64,000 nucleotides of DNA from Pantoea piersonii. Lineage in GTDB: Bacteria > Pseudomonadota > Gammaproteobacteria > Enterobacterales > Enterobacteriaceae. The position numbers and the translations under genes were made by a program. Positions within the stretch are counted from its first letter, which is position 1. Each line of letters opens with the position of its first letter. The stretch is taken from positions 62,001 to 126,000 of the forward strand of contig NZ_RARB01000002.1 in the NCBI RefSeq assembly GCF_003612015.1, written 5' to 3'. The notes under the pieces are model-generated. The model made no database searches, was not told the DNA's origin, and saw only the letters and a list, made by a program, of their open reading frames with translations. Below, piece by piece: positions 47,191-57,179 of the stretch.

Positions 47191-49476
47191 TTAAATCTTA
47201 CAAGCGCCGCTTTCGCAACCGTCATCCTGAATGGAAGGCGCCAGATCGTCCTGCGCGTCTTCCGCACCGTCGCGGGTGTTCTGATAGTAGAGCGTCTTGA
47301 CGCCGAACTTATAGGCGGTCAGCAGATCTTTCAGCAGCTGCTTCATCGGCACCTTGCCGTTGGCGAAGCGCGACGGATCGTAGTTGGTGTTAGAGGAGAT
47401 CGCCTGGTCGATAAACTTCTGCATAACGCCGACCAGCTGCAGATAACCGTCGTTGGACGGCATTTCCCACAGCAGCTCGTACTGATCTTTCAGGCGCTCA
47501 TACTCTGGCACCACCTGACGCAGAATGCCGTCTTTGGAGGCTTTGATGCTGATATGGCCGCGCGGCGGCTCAATGCCGTTGGTGGCGTTGGAGATCTGCG
47601 AAGAGGTCTCAGAAGGCATCAGCGCAGAGAGCGTAGAGTTGCGCAGACCGTGAGTCTTGATCGACTCGCGCAGGCCGTCCCAGTCCAGGTGCAGCGGCTC
47701 GTTGCAAATGCTGTCGAGATCCTTCTTATAGGTATCGATCGGCATAATGCCCTGCGAGTAGGTGGTTTCGTTGAACCACGGGCAGGCACCTTGCTCTTTC
47801 GCCAGCTCGTTCGAGGCTTTCAGCAGGTAATACTGAATCGCTTCGAAGGTTCTGTGCGTCAGGTTGTTGGCGCTGCCGTCGGAGTAGCGCACGCCGTTCT
47901 TCGCCAGATAGTAAGCGAAGTTGATAACGCCGATACCCAGGGTACGACGGCCCATCGCGCCGCGTTTGGCGGCTGGAATCGGGTAGTCCTGATAGTCGAG
48001 CAGAGCGTCGAGCGCGCGTACCGCCAGGGTCGCCAGCTCTTCCAGATCGTCCAGGCTTTCAATCGCGCCGAGGTTAAACGCCGACAGCGTACAGAGCGCG
48101 ATTTCGCCGTTCTCGTCGTTGACGTCTTCCAGCGGTTTGGTCGGCAGCGCGATCTCCAGGCAGAGGTTAGACTGGCGCACCGGCGCGATGCTGGCGTCGA
48201 ACGGGCTGTGGGTGTTGCAGTGGTCGACGTTCTGAATGTAGATACGACCGGTGGAGGCGCGCTCCTGCATCATCAGCGAGAAGAGATCGACCGCTTTAAC
48301 GCGCTGCTTGCGGATGCTCTCGTCCTGCTCATATTTGGTGTACAGACGTTCAAACTCTTCCTGATCGGCAAAGAAGGCGTCGTAGAGGCCAGGCACGTCG
48401 GACGGGCTGAACAGAGTAATATCTTCGCCCTTCAGCAGACGCTGATACATCAGCTTGTTGATCTGCACGCCGTAGTCCATATGGCGGACGCGGTTGCCTT
48501 CGACGCCGCGGTTGTTCTTCAGCACCAGCAGGCTTTCCACTTCCAGATGCCACATCGGGTAGAACAGCGTCGCCGCGCCGCCGCGAACGCCGCCCTGCGA
48601 GCAGGATTTCACCGCAGTCTGGAAATGCTTGTAGAACGGGATGCAGCCGGTATGGAAGGCTTCGCCGCCGCGGATCGGGCTGCCCAGCGCGCGAATGCGG
48701 CCAGCGTTGATGCCGATACCGGCGCGCTGCGACACATACTTCACGATGGCGCTGGAGGTAGCGTTGATAGAGTCGAGACTGTCGCCGCACTCAATCAGCA
48801 CGCAGGAGCTGAACTGGCGCGTCGGGGTGCGCACGCCAGACATGATCGGCGTTGGCAGCGAGATCTTAAAGGTCGAAATCGCGTCGTAGAAGCGCTTGAT
48901 GTAGTCCATACGGGTATCGCGCGGATAGCCGGAGAAGAGGCAGGCGGCGACGAGGATGTAGAGGAACTGCGCGCTCTCGTAGATATCGCCGGTGACGCGG
49001 TTCTGCGCCAGATATTTGCCTTCCAGCTGTTTTACCGCCGCGTAGGAGAAGTTCATATCGCGCCAGTGGTCGATAAAGCCGTCCATCTGCTCGAACTCTT
49101 CAACCGTGTAGTCTTCCAGCAGGTGGCGGTCATATTTGCCCATCTCCACCATGCGCACCACCTGATCGTAAAGCTTCGGCGGCTCGAACTGGCCGTACGC
49201 TTTTTTACGCAGGTGGAAGATCGCCAGGCGGGCAGCAAGGTATTGATAGTCCGGCGCGTCGCGCGAGATCAGGTCTGCTGCGGCCTTGATGATGGTTTCA
49301 TGAATATCAGACGTTCTGATGCCATCGTAAAACTGGATATGGGAGCGCAGTTCGACCTGGGAAACCGAGACGTTGTTCAGCCCTTCAGCGGCCCAGTCGA
49401 GTACCCGGTGAATTTTATCGAGATCAATGCGTTCCTGGCGGCCATCGCGTTTAGTAACGAGCAGACTTTGATTCAT
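47191..49476 (-). CDS. nrdA: Ribonucleotide reductase class Ia, alpha subunit
   Basis: NrdA reduces ribonucleoside diphosphates to deoxyribonucleotides. The 761-residue protein has the N-terminal ATP-cone (KRDGRQERIDLDKIHRVLDWA), which senses ATP/dATP for overall activity. It has the catalytic cysteines in SNLCLEIALPT and EIALCTLSAFN and the C-terminal redox pair in CESGACKI. Length and motifs equal those of E. coli. The upstream region carries two DnaA boxes and a pair of NrdR-like boxes, in agreement with the known control of this operon by replication and nucleotide state. Confidence 0.97.
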   Translation of the reverse strand: MNQSLLVTKRDGRQERIDLDKIHRVLDWAAEGLNNVSVSQVELRSHIQFYDGIRTSDIHETIIKAAADLISRDAPDYQYLAARLAIFHLRKKAYGQFEPPKLYDQVVRMVEMGKYDRHLLEDYTVEEFEQMDGFIDHWRDMNFSYAAVKQLEGKYLAQNRVTGDIYESAQFLYILVAACLFSGYPRDTRMDYIKRFYDAISTFKISLPTPIMSGVRTPTRQFSSCVLIECGDSLDSINATSSAIVKYVSQRAGIGINAGRIRALGSPIRGGEAFHTGCIPFYKHFQTAVKSCSQGGVRGGAATLFYPMWHLEVESLLVLKNNRGVEGNRVRHMDYGVQINKLMYQRLLKGEDITLFSPSDVPGLYDAFFADQEEFERLYTKYEQDESIRKQRVKAVDLFSLMMQERASTGRIYIQNVDHCNTHSPFDASIAPVRQSNLCLEIALPTKPLEDVNDENGEIALCTLSAFNLGAIESLDDLEELATLAVRALDALLDYQDYPIPAAKRGAMGRRTLGIGVINFAYYLAKNGVRYSDGSANNLTHRTFEAIQYYLLKASNELAKEQGACPWFNETTYSQGIMPIDTYKKDLDSICNEPLHLDWDGLRESIKTHGLRNSTLSALMPSETSSQISNATNGIEPPRGHISIKASKDGILRQVVPEYERLKDQYELLWEMPSNDGYLQLVGVMQKFIDQAISSNTNYDPSRFANGKVPMKQLLKDLLTAYKFGVKTLYYQNTRDGAEDAQDDLAPSIQDDGCESGACKI

Positions 49477-49516
49477 GTCGCGTTATACCATCCGTAAGTG
49501 AAAAAGAGTCCCCTGT

Positions 49517-49557
49517 TTATTCACAGGGTTATTCAATGTGAATAATTCTGTGGATAA
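49517..49557. promoter_or_regulatory. Two DnaA boxes upstream of nrdA
   Basis: TTATTCACA lies at 49517-49525 and TTATCCACA on the minus strand at 49549-49557. Both fit TTATNCACA exactly and are 32 bases apart. DnaA regulates nrdAB in E. coli from similar sites. Confidence 0.75.
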
Positions 49558-49605
49558 ACACTATATGTTGGGGGTTGGGAGAGATTAAGTAACAATATGG
49601 GGGTT
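49558..49605 (-). promoter_or_regulatory. Candidate NrdR box pair upstream of nrdA
   Basis: ACACTATATGTTGGGG (49558-49573) agrees with the NrdR consensus at about 13 of 16 positions. A weaker copy, TAACAATATGGGGGTT, lies at 49590-49605. The 32-base centre spacing is the usual three helical turns for NrdR pairs. The rest of the 395-base nrdA/ubiG gap shows no other defined signal. Confidence 0.6.
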
Positions 49606-49871
49606 ATTCTAGTGACCTGTGGCCAGATAACAAGACGGAAAAATGATGCCCCTGGGACTTGTATTTTTTGCGGAATTTCTTAACCCCGCGACTTATAAGG
49701 CTCAATGGCGTGTCAACTGCCGCGGTAAAAAATTCGAGATTTTGATCGACCGCTGATTTTTCGCACATCGCTGTGTTTTTTCCCGACAACCGTCTACCGA
49801 AGGAGCGGCAGGGTAAGAAAAAGTGATGACAGCGAGATGACAGGCGCGCAATAAGCTTGCGCGCCAAAGGG

Positions 49872-50600
49872 TTACTTTTTGACGTGGCGGGTATGCACCA
49901 TATAGTTCACGTCGACGCCGCGCCCCAGACGAAACCTGTTGGTCAGCGGGTTGTAGTGCAGGCCGGTGATGTGCTGCTCGCGCAGCGCGGTTTCATCGAC
50001 CCAGCCCAGCAGCTCAGAAGGGCGGATAAACTTTTTCACGTCGTGCGTGCCGCGCGGCACCATGCGCAGCACATATTCCGCGCCGAATATCGCCATCAGC
50101 CAGGCCTTTGGGTTGCGGTTGATAGTGGAGAAGAAAACCTCGCCGCCCGGTTTCACCAGACGCGCGCAGGCATGCACCACCGAACGCGGATCGGGCACAT
50201 GCTCCAGCATCTCCATGCAGGTCACCACGTCATAGCGACCGGCGAATGCCTCGGCGTGGTCTTCCACCGTCTGCTGCACGTAATCGAGCGTCACGCCGTT
50301 TTCCTGCGCATGCAGGCGCGCCACCTGCAGCGGCTCGGCGCCCATATCGAGACCGGTAACCTCTGCGCCTTCACGCGCCATGCTCTCCGCCAGGATGCCG
50401 CCGCCGCAGCCTACGTCCAGCACCTTCTTGCCGAACAGACCGTTGCTGTGTTGCGCGATAAAGCCCAGACGCAGCGGGTTAATGCGATGCAAAGGCTTAA
50501 ATTCTCCCTCCAGATCCCACCAGCGTGAGGCGACGGCCTCAAACTTAGCGATTTCCTGCGCATCGACGTTGGGCTGCGTTTCCTGCGGTTGTGCATTCAT
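49872..50600 (-). CDS. ubiG: Bifunctional ubiquinone O-methyltransferase
   Basis: UbiG catalyses both O-methylation steps in ubiquinone synthesis. The 242-residue class I SAM-dependent methyltransferase has motif [17 protein letters not shown], followed by [12 protein letters not shown] and [16 protein letters not shown]. The length and C-terminus ([10 protein letters not shown]) agree with E. coli (240). It is divergent from gyrA, as in E. coli. Confidence 0.96.
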   Translation of the reverse strand: MNAQPQETQPNVDAQEIAKFEAVASRWWDLEGEFKPLHRINPLRLGFIAQHSNGLFGKKVLDVGCGGGILAESMAREGAEVTGLDMGAEPLQVARLHAQENGVTLDYVQQTVEDHAEAFAGRYDVVTCMEMLEHVPDPRSVVHACARLVKPGGEVFFSTINRNPKAWLMAIFGAEYVLRMVPRGTHDVKKFIRPSELLGWVDETALREQHITGLHYNPLTNRFRLGRGVDVNYMVHTRHVKK

Positions 50601-50703
50601 TGAATCATTACTCCGGAAAAAATGTTGACTGAGTATAAACGCTTATTGCCGCCGGGGGCACCTTTCCAGCGCGAGGAAAAGCGCGTGAAAACGGTGGTTA
50701 ACG

Positions 50704-50732
50704 TTCACCAGCGGGCTGGGGTGTGATATACT
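50704..50732 (+). promoter_or_regulatory. Probable gyrA promoter
   Basis: TTCACC (50704-50709) and TATACT (50727-50732) are separated by 17 bases and lie about 46 bases before gyrA. The weak -35 fits the supercoiling-sensitive gyr promoters known in E. coli. Confidence 0.6.
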
Positions 50733-50777
50733 TTCGCACCTTTAAAATCCGGGCATATGTAGAGGGAAAGCGGCTCC

Positions 50778-53417
50778 ATGAGCGACCTTGCAAGAGAAAT
50801 TACACCGGTCAATATCGAAGAAGAGTTAAAGAGCTCCTATCTCGATTACGCCATGTCGGTCATTGTTGGCCGAGCCTTACCCGATGTTCGTGACGGCCTG
50901 AAGCCTGTCCACCGCCGCGTACTCTACGCGATGAGCGAACTGGGTAACGACTGGAACAAACCCTATAAGAAATCCGCCCGTGTGGTCGGTGACGTTATCG
51001 GTAAATATCACCCGCACGGGGATTCCGCCGTTTACGACACCATCGTCCGCATGGCTCAGCCTTTCTCCCTGCGTTACATGCTGGTGGACGGACAGGGCAA
51101 CTTCGGCTCCGTTGACGGCGACTCCGCCGCAGCGATGCGTTATACCGAAGTGCGCATGTCGCGTATCGCGCACGATCTACTGGCTGACCTGGAAAAAGAG
51201 ACCGTCGACTTCGTTCCGAACTATGACGGCACCGAGCAGATCCCTGAAGTTCTGCCGACTAAAATCCCTAACCTGCTGGTGAACGGTTCATCTGGCATCG
51301 CCGTAGGGATGGCGACCAATATTCCGCCGCACAACCTGACGGAAGTGATCAACGGCTGTCTCGCCTATATCGACGACGAAGATATCAGCGTCGAAGGGCT
51401 GATGGAGCACATCCCGGGTCCCGACTTCCCGACTGCGGCCATTATCAACGGCCGCCGCGGCATTGAAGAGGCGTACCGCACCGGGCGCGGCAAAATCTAT
51501 ATCCGCGCGCGCGGCGAGGTGGAAACCGATGCCAAAACCGGTCGCGAAACCATCGTGGTGCACCAGATCCCTTATCAGGTCAACAAAGCGCGCCTGATTG
51601 AGAAAATCGCCGAGCTGGTGAAAGAGAAGCGCGTCGAAGGCATCAGCGCGCTGCGCGACGAGTCCGATAAAGACGGTATGCGCATCGTGATCGAAGTGAA
51701 GCGCGATGCCGTCGGCGAAGTGGTGCTGAACAATCTCTACTCGCTGACGCAGCTGCAGGTCTCTTTCGGCATCAACATGGTGGCGTTGCATCAGGGCCAG
51801 CCGAAGATCATGACGCTGAAGGAGATCCTCGAAGCCTTTGTGCGTCATCGTCGCGAAGTCGTAACGCGCCGTACCATTTTCGAACTGCGCAAAGCGCGTG
51901 ACCGTGCGCATATCCTTGAAGGTCTGGCGATCGCGCTGGCCAACATCGATCCGATTATCGAACTCATTCGCCGCGCGCCGAACCCGGCCGAGGCGAAAGC
52001 GGGTCTGATCGCGCAGCCGTGGGATCTGGGCAACGTCTCCGCCATGCTGGAACGTGCGGGCGATGACGCCGCGCGTCCGGAATGGCTGGACGAAGAGTTC
52101 GGTATCCGCGACGGTCGCTACTACCTGACCGAACAGCAGGCGCAGGCGATCCTCGATCTTCGTCTGCAGAAGCTCACCGGACTTGAGCATGAAAAGCTGC
52201 TCGACGAGTACAAAGAGCTGCTGGAGCAGATCGCTGAATTGCTCAATATCCTGATGAACGCCGAGCGTCTGATGGAAGTGATCCGGGAAGAGCTGATCGC
52301 CATGCGCGACCAGTTCGGCGACGAACGCCGCACCGAGATCACCGCCAACAGCGCCGATATCAACATCGAAGATCTGATCAATCAGGAAGATGTGGTCGTG
52401 ACGCTGTCGCATCAGGGTTACGTCAAATATCAGCCGCTCTCGGATTACGAAGCGCAACGTCGCGGCGGCAAAGGCAAGTCGGCGGCGCGCATCAAGGAAG
52501 AGGATTTTATCGATCGTCTGCTGGTAGCCAATACCCACGACACTATCCTCTGCTTCTCCAGCCGCGGCCGTCTCTACTGGATGAAGGTCTATCAGCTGCC
52601 GGAAGCCAGCCGTGGCGCGCGTGGCCGCCCAATCGTCAACCTGCTGCCGCTGCAGCCTGACGAGCGTATTACCGCTATCCTGCCGGTGCGCGAATATACC
52701 GAAGGCTTCAATATCTTTATGGCGACTGCCAGCGGCACCGTGAAGAAAACGGCGTTGCAGGAGTTCAGTCGTCCACGCAGCGCGGGCATCATCGCCGTGA
52801 ACCTGCGCGAAGATGACGAGCTGATCGGCGTCGCGCTGACCAACGGCAACGACGAGGCGATGCTCTTCTCTGCCGGCGGTAAAGTGGTGCGCTTTGCGGA
52901 AAGCGCTGTCCGCGCCATGGGCCGTACGGCGTCAGGCGTGCGCGGCATCAAGCTGGCGGAAGGGGATCGCGTGGTGTCGCTGATTGTGCCGCGCGACGAG
53001 GGCGCGATTCTCACCGTGACGCAAAACGGCTACGGCAAGCGTACCGCGATTAGCGAGTATCCTACCCGGTCGCGTGCGACTCAGGGCGTGATCTCCATTA
53101 AGGTCACTGAGCGTAACGGTCCGGTGATTGGCGCGGTACAGGTTGTCGACAGCGATCAGATCATGATGATTACCGATGCCGGCACCCTGGTGCGCACCCG
53201 CGTCTCCGAGGTGAGCATCGTGGGTCGTAACACCCAGGGCGTAATCCTGATCCGTACTGCGGAAGATGAGAACGTGGTTGGTCTGCAGCGCGTAGCCGAA
53301 CCGGTGGAAGAAGAAGAGCTCGACGCTATCGACGGCAGCGTGGCGGAAGGCGAAGAGGATATCGCGCCGGAAGCTGAAACTGACGACGACGCGCCGGAAG
53401 CGGACGAAGAAGAGTAA
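50778..53417 (+). CDS. gyrA: DNA gyrase subunit A
   Basis: GyrA is the DNA-cleaving subunit of gyrase, which introduces negative supercoils. The 879-residue protein has the winged-helix breakage domain with catalytic Tyr122 (AAMRYTE), the coiled-coil and tower domains, and the C-terminal beta-pinwheel wrapping domain with the GyrA-box QRRGGKG (near residue 560). The acidic C-terminal tail is longer than in E. coli (875). The quinolone-determining region is wild type, with Ser83 and Asp87. A terminator follows. Confidence 0.98.
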   Translation: MSDLAREITPVNIEEELKSSYLDYAMSVIVGRALPDVRDGLKPVHRRVLYAMSELGNDWNKPYKKSARVVGDVIGKYHPHGDSAVYDTIVRMAQPFSLRYMLVDGQGNFGSVDGDSAAAMRYTEVRMSRIAHDLLADLEKETVDFVPNYDGTEQIPEVLPTKIPNLLVNGSSGIAVGMATNIPPHNLTEVINGCLAYIDDEDISVEGLMEHIPGPDFPTAAIINGRRGIEEAYRTGRGKIYIRARGEVETDAKTGRETIVVHQIPYQVNKARLIEKIAELVKEKRVEGISALRDESDKDGMRIVIEVKRDAVGEVVLNNLYSLTQLQVSFGINMVALHQGQPKIMTLKEILEAFVRHRREVVTRRTIFELRKARDRAHILEGLAIALANIDPIIELIRRAPNPAEAKAGLIAQPWDLGNVSAMLERAGDDAARPEWLDEEFGIRDGRYYLTEQQAQAILDLRLQKLTGLEHEKLLDEYKELLEQIAELLNILMNAERLMEVIREELIAMRDQFGDERRTEITANSADINIEDLINQEDVVVTLSHQGYVKYQPLSDYEAQRRGGKGKSAARIKEEDFIDRLLVANTHDTILCFSSRGRLYWMKVYQLPEASRGARGRPIVNLLPLQPDERITAILPVREYTEGFNIFMATASGTVKKTALQEFSRPRSAGIIAVNLREDDELIGVALTNGNDEAMLFSAGGKVVRFAESAVRAMGRTASGVRGIKLAEGDRVVSLIVPRDEGAILTVTQNGYGKRTAISEYPTRSRATQGVISIKVTERNGPVIGAVQVVDSDQIMMITDAGTLVRTRVSEVSIVGRNTQGVILIRTAEDENVVGLQRVAEPVEEEELDAIDGSVAEGEEDIAPEAETDDDAPEADEEE

Positions 53418-53459
53418 CGCTTCAGGCTCACGCCGCCAGGGAGGGCGGCACTGAATTTT

Positions 53460-53497
53460 ACGGCAGGAAAGGGCAACCCGACCTGCCGTTGTTTTTT
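53460..53497 (+). terminator. Rho-independent terminator after gyrA
   Basis: Stem ACGGCAGG/CCTGCCGT (53460-53467 with 53482-53489), with an inner GGG/CCC pair set, followed by TGTTTTTT. A further GCCGCC/GGCGGC hairpin precedes it near 53430. Confidence 0.85.
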
Positions 53498-53609
53498 ACG
53501 GCGCGGCTTGTTACGCACCGATGCTGACTGGCTTTTCTTTCCTGATAAAGCTAGTGTAATGAGCATTCTGAAGCCAGCCCGTTATTAACCTTGCCGTAGT
53601 GAGTTTCCC

Positions 53610-56462
53610 TTGAAATATCTGGTCTCTTTCCGAACCACGCTGCGTATCTCACGCTACCTGTTCCGTGCGCTGGCGCTGCTGCTCTGGACGTTGGGCGCGG
53701 TGCTGACCACCTTCTTTATCATCAGCGTGCTGCATGATAAAGAGAGCAGCGTGCGGCAAGAGTTCGCCAGCAACTACGGTCAGGCGGAATGGTATGTACG
53801 CCACTCCGCCGACGTGATGCGCGAACTGAAGTACATTACTGAAAACCGCCTTACCAGCGCCAGCAGCGGTCTGGATATGCTTAACGGCGTGCTGCCGGGC
53901 AAATCGACGCTGCCGCAGTTTACGCCGCTCTTCTCCGACGGCGACTGCTCCTCCATGAGTAATACCTGGCGCAACTCGCTGGATACCCTCAGCTACTACA
54001 TCAACTACTGGAAAAGCAACTTCGCCTCGACCTACGAGCTGAACCGCGTATTTTTTATCGGCGGCGAGAGCCAGTGTCTGGCGGACTTTAGCATCGGCAG
54101 CAGCAAGGTGGATCGCGAACGCAGCCTGAAGGCGCTGCGCGAGCGCGTGCTGCGCTATCGCAACGGCAACGACGAAGAGCGCCGCAACCCGATCTACTGG
54201 GTCAACGCCAGCGCGCAGCCCGGCGTCGGCACCTTTTATATGATGGTGCCGGTCTATGTCGCCAATAAGCTGCAGGCGCTGCTGGGCGTCGAGCAGAATA
54301 TCCGCCTGGACGAGTTTATCCAGCCAGGCAGCCTGCCGGTGGTAGCCACCATTATCGACGAAAATTACCGCCCGCTGCTGACGTCGCGCCGCGGCGGCGC
54401 TGGCTTCTCGCTGGACGATCTGTCGGATGATAAAAGCTGGTTCGGCTATCTTGACGGCTACCGGCAGCTGGTGCTGAAAAAGCCGCTGCCGCCCTCTGAT
54501 TTAAGCGTGGTGTGGTCGGTATCGACGCGCGTGCTGGTCGATCAGCTCAAGCTGATGATCATCAACGCGCTGCTACTGAATCTGCTAAGCGCAATTGTGC
54601 TCTTCACCCTGGCCTGGCTTTTCGAGCGCCGGATGTTTCTGCCGGCCGAAGAGAATGCGCACCGGCTGGAGGAGCATGAGCAGTTCAACCGCAAAATCGT
54701 CGCGTCGGCGCCGGTGGGTATCTGTATTTTACGCACCCGTGACGGCACGAATATCCTCAGTAACGAACTGGCGCATAACTATCTGACGCTGCTGACGCAG
54801 GAAGATCGCCAGCGGCTCAATGAAATTATCGGCAGCCAGCAGGTAAATTTCGTCGACGTGCTGACCGGCAGCAATACCAACCTGCAAATCAGCTTCGTGC
54901 ATTCGCGCTACCGCAATGAGAATGTGGCGATCTGCGTGCTGGTGGATGTCTCCGCGCGCGTGCGCATGGAGCAGTCGCTGCAGGAGATGGCGCAGGCGGC
55001 GGAGCAGGCGAGCCAGTCGAAATCGATGTTCCTCGCCACCGTCAGCCATGAGCTGCGTACGCCGCTCTACGGCATTATCGGCAATCTCGATCTGCTGCAG
55101 ACCAAACAGCTGCCGAAAGAGGTCGATTCGCTGGTGACCGCGATGAATAACTCGTCGAGCCTGCTGCTGAAGATCATCAGCGATATTCTCGACTTCTCAA
55201 AAATCGAGTCGGAACAGCTGAAAATTGAGCCGCGTCCTTTCTCGCCGCGCGAGGTCCTTAGCCATATCGCCGGGAACTACCTGTCGCTGGTTATGAAAAA
55301 GCGGCTGACGCTCTACTGCTTTATCGAGCATGACGTGCCGCTGGCGCTGGATGGCGATCCGCTGCGGCTGCAGCAGGTGATCTCCAACCTGCTCAGTAAC
55401 GCCATTAAGTTCACGCACACCGGCTGCATTATCCTGCATGCCAGCGTGAAAGAGGGGTATCTGGCGTTCCGCATTCGCGATACCGGCGTCGGCATCCCCG
55501 CGAAAGAGATTACGCGACTGTTCGATCCTTTTTTCCAGGTGGGTAACGGCGTGCAGCGCAACTTCCAGGGCACCGGGCTGGGGCTCGCCATTTGTGAAAA
55601 GCTGACCAATATGATGGATGGCGATATCGAAGTGGACTCCGAGCCTGGCATGGGCAGTCAGTTTATCGTGCGTATTCCCGTCTATAACGGCCAGCATCCT
55701 GCGCCGCCGCTTCTCGACGGGCTGCACGATAAAACCCTGTGGATCGATATGCGCAACGACTATCTCGCCAGCTTTATCGAGCGCGATCTGCAACAGCAGG
55801 GCATTTATATCCAGCCCTATACCGGCAAAGCGGGCAGCGACGACGTATTGATCACCGACTACGAATTCGAAACCGACCAGCCGCTGCAGGCGGTTATTAT
55901 CTTCAGCGGCGCGCATATCGACATGCCGCGTGAAATTGCGCCGGGACGCTGGCTGCACAGCACGGCGACGCCGCACGAGCTGCCGAGCCTGCTGGCGCGC
56001 ATCTACCGCATCGCTATCCAGAGCGATACGGCGACCAACCTGGCGCTCTCTGCGCCGGCGGAGGAGGTGATCAGCAACGACGACATCATGGTTCTGATTG
56101 TCGACGATCACCCCATCAACCGCATGCTGCTGTCGGAACAGTTGGGCACCCTGGGTTATCAGGTGAAAACCGCGCAGGACGGCGTCGATGCGCTTAACGT
56201 CATCAGCCGCAGCGAGATCGATATTGTGCTGAGCGATGTGAATATGCCGAATATGGACGGTTACCGTCTGACGCAGCGTCTGCGCCAGCTCGGCCATGCT
56301 TTCCCGGTGATCGGCGTGACCGCCAACGCGCTGGCGGAAGAGAAGCAGCGCTGTATGGAAGCCGGTATGGATAACTGCCTGTCGAAACCCGTAACGCTGG
56401 ACGTGCTGAAAACCACGCTGGCGGTTTATGCCGAGCGCGTAAGAAAAACGCGGGAAGGGTAG
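53610..56462 (+). CDS. rcsC: Hybrid sensor histidine kinase RcsC
   Basis: RcsC is the sensor of the Rcs phosphorelay, which responds to outer membrane and peptidoglycan stress and controls capsule, motility and division genes. The 950-residue protein has two transmembrane segments (about 20-42 and 313-335) flanking a periplasmic domain. The kinase core has phospho-acceptor His480 (TVSHELRTP) and the N, G1 and G2 boxes (SNLLSNAIKF, DTGVGIP, GTGLGLAIC). An ABL-type region and a C-terminal receiver with Asp876 (LSDVNMPNMDG) follow. The start is TTG, as in E. coli. The phosphoryl group passes from Asp876 to RcsD. Confidence 0.96.
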   Translation: MKYLVSFRTTLRISRYLFRALALLLWTLGAVLTTFFIISVLHDKESSVRQEFASNYGQAEWYVRHSADVMRELKYITENRLTSASSGLDMLNGVLPGKSTLPQFTPLFSDGDCSSMSNTWRNSLDTLSYYINYWKSNFASTYELNRVFFIGGESQCLADFSIGSSKVDRERSLKALRERVLRYRNGNDEERRNPIYWVNASAQPGVGTFYMMVPVYVANKLQALLGVEQNIRLDEFIQPGSLPVVATIIDENYRPLLTSRRGGAGFSLDDLSDDKSWFGYLDGYRQLVLKKPLPPSDLSVVWSVSTRVLVDQLKLMIINALLLNLLSAIVLFTLAWLFERRMFLPAEENAHRLEEHEQFNRKIVASAPVGICILRTRDGTNILSNELAHNYLTLLTQEDRQRLNEIIGSQQVNFVDVLTGSNTNLQISFVHSRYRNENVAICVLVDVSARVRMEQSLQEMAQAAEQASQSKSMFLATVSHELRTPLYGIIGNLDLLQTKQLPKEVDSLVTAMNNSSSLLLKIISDILDFSKIESEQLKIEPRPFSPREVLSHIAGNYLSLVMKKRLTLYCFIEHDVPLALDGDPLRLQQVISNLLSNAIKFTHTGCIILHASVKEGYLAFRIRDTGVGIPAKEITRLFDPFFQVGNGVQRNFQGTGLGLAICEKLTNMMDGDIEVDSEPGMGSQFIVRIPVYNGQHPAPPLLDGLHDKTLWIDMRNDYLASFIERDLQQQGIYIQPYTGKAGSDDVLITDYEFETDQPLQAVIIFSGAHIDMPREIAPGRWLHSTATPHELPSLLARIYRIAIQSDTATNLALSAPAEEVISNDDIMVLIVDDHPINRMLLSEQLGTLGYQVKTAQDGVDALNVISRSEIDIVLSDVNMPNMDGYRLTQRLRQLGHAFPVIGVTANALAEEKQRCMEAGMDNCLSKPVTLDVLKTTLAVYAERVRKTREG

Positions 56463-56494
56463 GCTGGTGTCAGCGTGGTTTGGGAAAGGAAAAG

Positions 56495-56518
56495 CAGACG
56501 GCGCGTTAGCGCCGTCTG
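56495..56518. terminator. Terminator between convergent rcsC and rcsB
   Basis: Perfect 10-base stem CAGACGGCGC/GCGCCGTCTG with GTTA loop in the 65-base gap. The minus-strand side continues CTTTTCC, so it suits rcsB better. Confidence 0.7.
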
Positions 56519-56527
56519 AGCAGCGCG

Positions 56528-57178
56528 TTAATCCTTATCGATTTGGGTGGCGCTGACGGAAGAGAGATAGTTCAGCAGGGCGATATCGTTATCTACGCCC
56601 AGCTTCATCATCGCCGATTTTTTCTGGCTACTGATGGTTTTAATACTGCGGTTCAGTTTCTTGGCGATTTCTGTCACCAGGAAGCCTTCGGCAAACAGAC
56701 GCAGCACTTCGCTCTCTTTCGGCGACAGACGCTTGTCGCCATAGCCGCCGGCGCTGATTTTCTCCAGCAGCTTCGCCACGCTTTCCGGCGTGTACTTTTT
56801 ACCTTTTTGCAGAGCGGCCAGCGCTTTCGGCAGATCGGTCGGCGCGCCCTGTTTCAGCACGATGCCTTCGATATCGAGATCCAGTACGGCGCTGAGGATT
56901 GCCGGGTTATTGTTCATGGTCAGTACAATAATTGACAGATCGGGATAGTGACGTTTGATGTATTTGATCAGCGTGATGCCATCGCCATACTTCTCGCCAG
57001 GCATGGAGAGATCGGTGATCAGGACGTTGGCGTCAAGCTTTGACAAGCTGTTAATCAGTGCTGTTGAGTCTTCGAACTCACCTACAACGTTGACCCATTC
57101 AATTTGCTCCAGAGACTTTCGGATACCGAAAAGAACAATTGGATGGTCATCGGCAATAATTACATTTAAGTTATTCAT
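56528..57178 (-). CDS. rcsB: Response regulator RcsB
   Basis: RcsB is the DNA-binding output of the Rcs phosphorelay and acts alone or with RcsA, GadE, BglJ and others. The 216-residue protein has a receiver domain (Asp10, Asp11, phospho-acceptor Asp56 in ITDLSMPG, Thr87-type switch in VLTMNNNPA, Lys109 region) and a LuxR-type helix-turn-helix (RLSPKESEVLRLFAEGFLVTEIAKKLNRSIKTISSQK). The start at 57178 gives the E. coli length. An upstream 27-codon extension lies within rcsD. One base separates it from the rcsD stop, so the two are translationally coupled. Confidence 0.97.
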   Translation of the reverse strand: MNNLNVIIADDHPIVLFGIRKSLEQIEWVNVVGEFEDSTALINSLSKLDANVLITDLSMPGEKYGDGITLIKYIKRHYPDLSIIVLTMNNNPAILSAVLDLDIEGIVLKQGAPTDLPKALAALQKGKKYTPESVAKLLEKISAGGYGDKRLSPKESEVLRLFAEGFLVTEIAKKLNRSIKTISSQKKSAMMKLGVDNDIALLNYLSSVSATQIDKD

Positions 57179-57179
57179 C

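Noticed and set aside
47554-49497. 647-codon plus-strand frame opposite nrdA
   Set aside because: Shadow of nrdA. The minus-strand protein carries every catalytic motif.
50778-53417. Possible quinolone-resistance change in gyrA
   Set aside because: Ser83 and Asp87 are both present, so the determining region is wild type.
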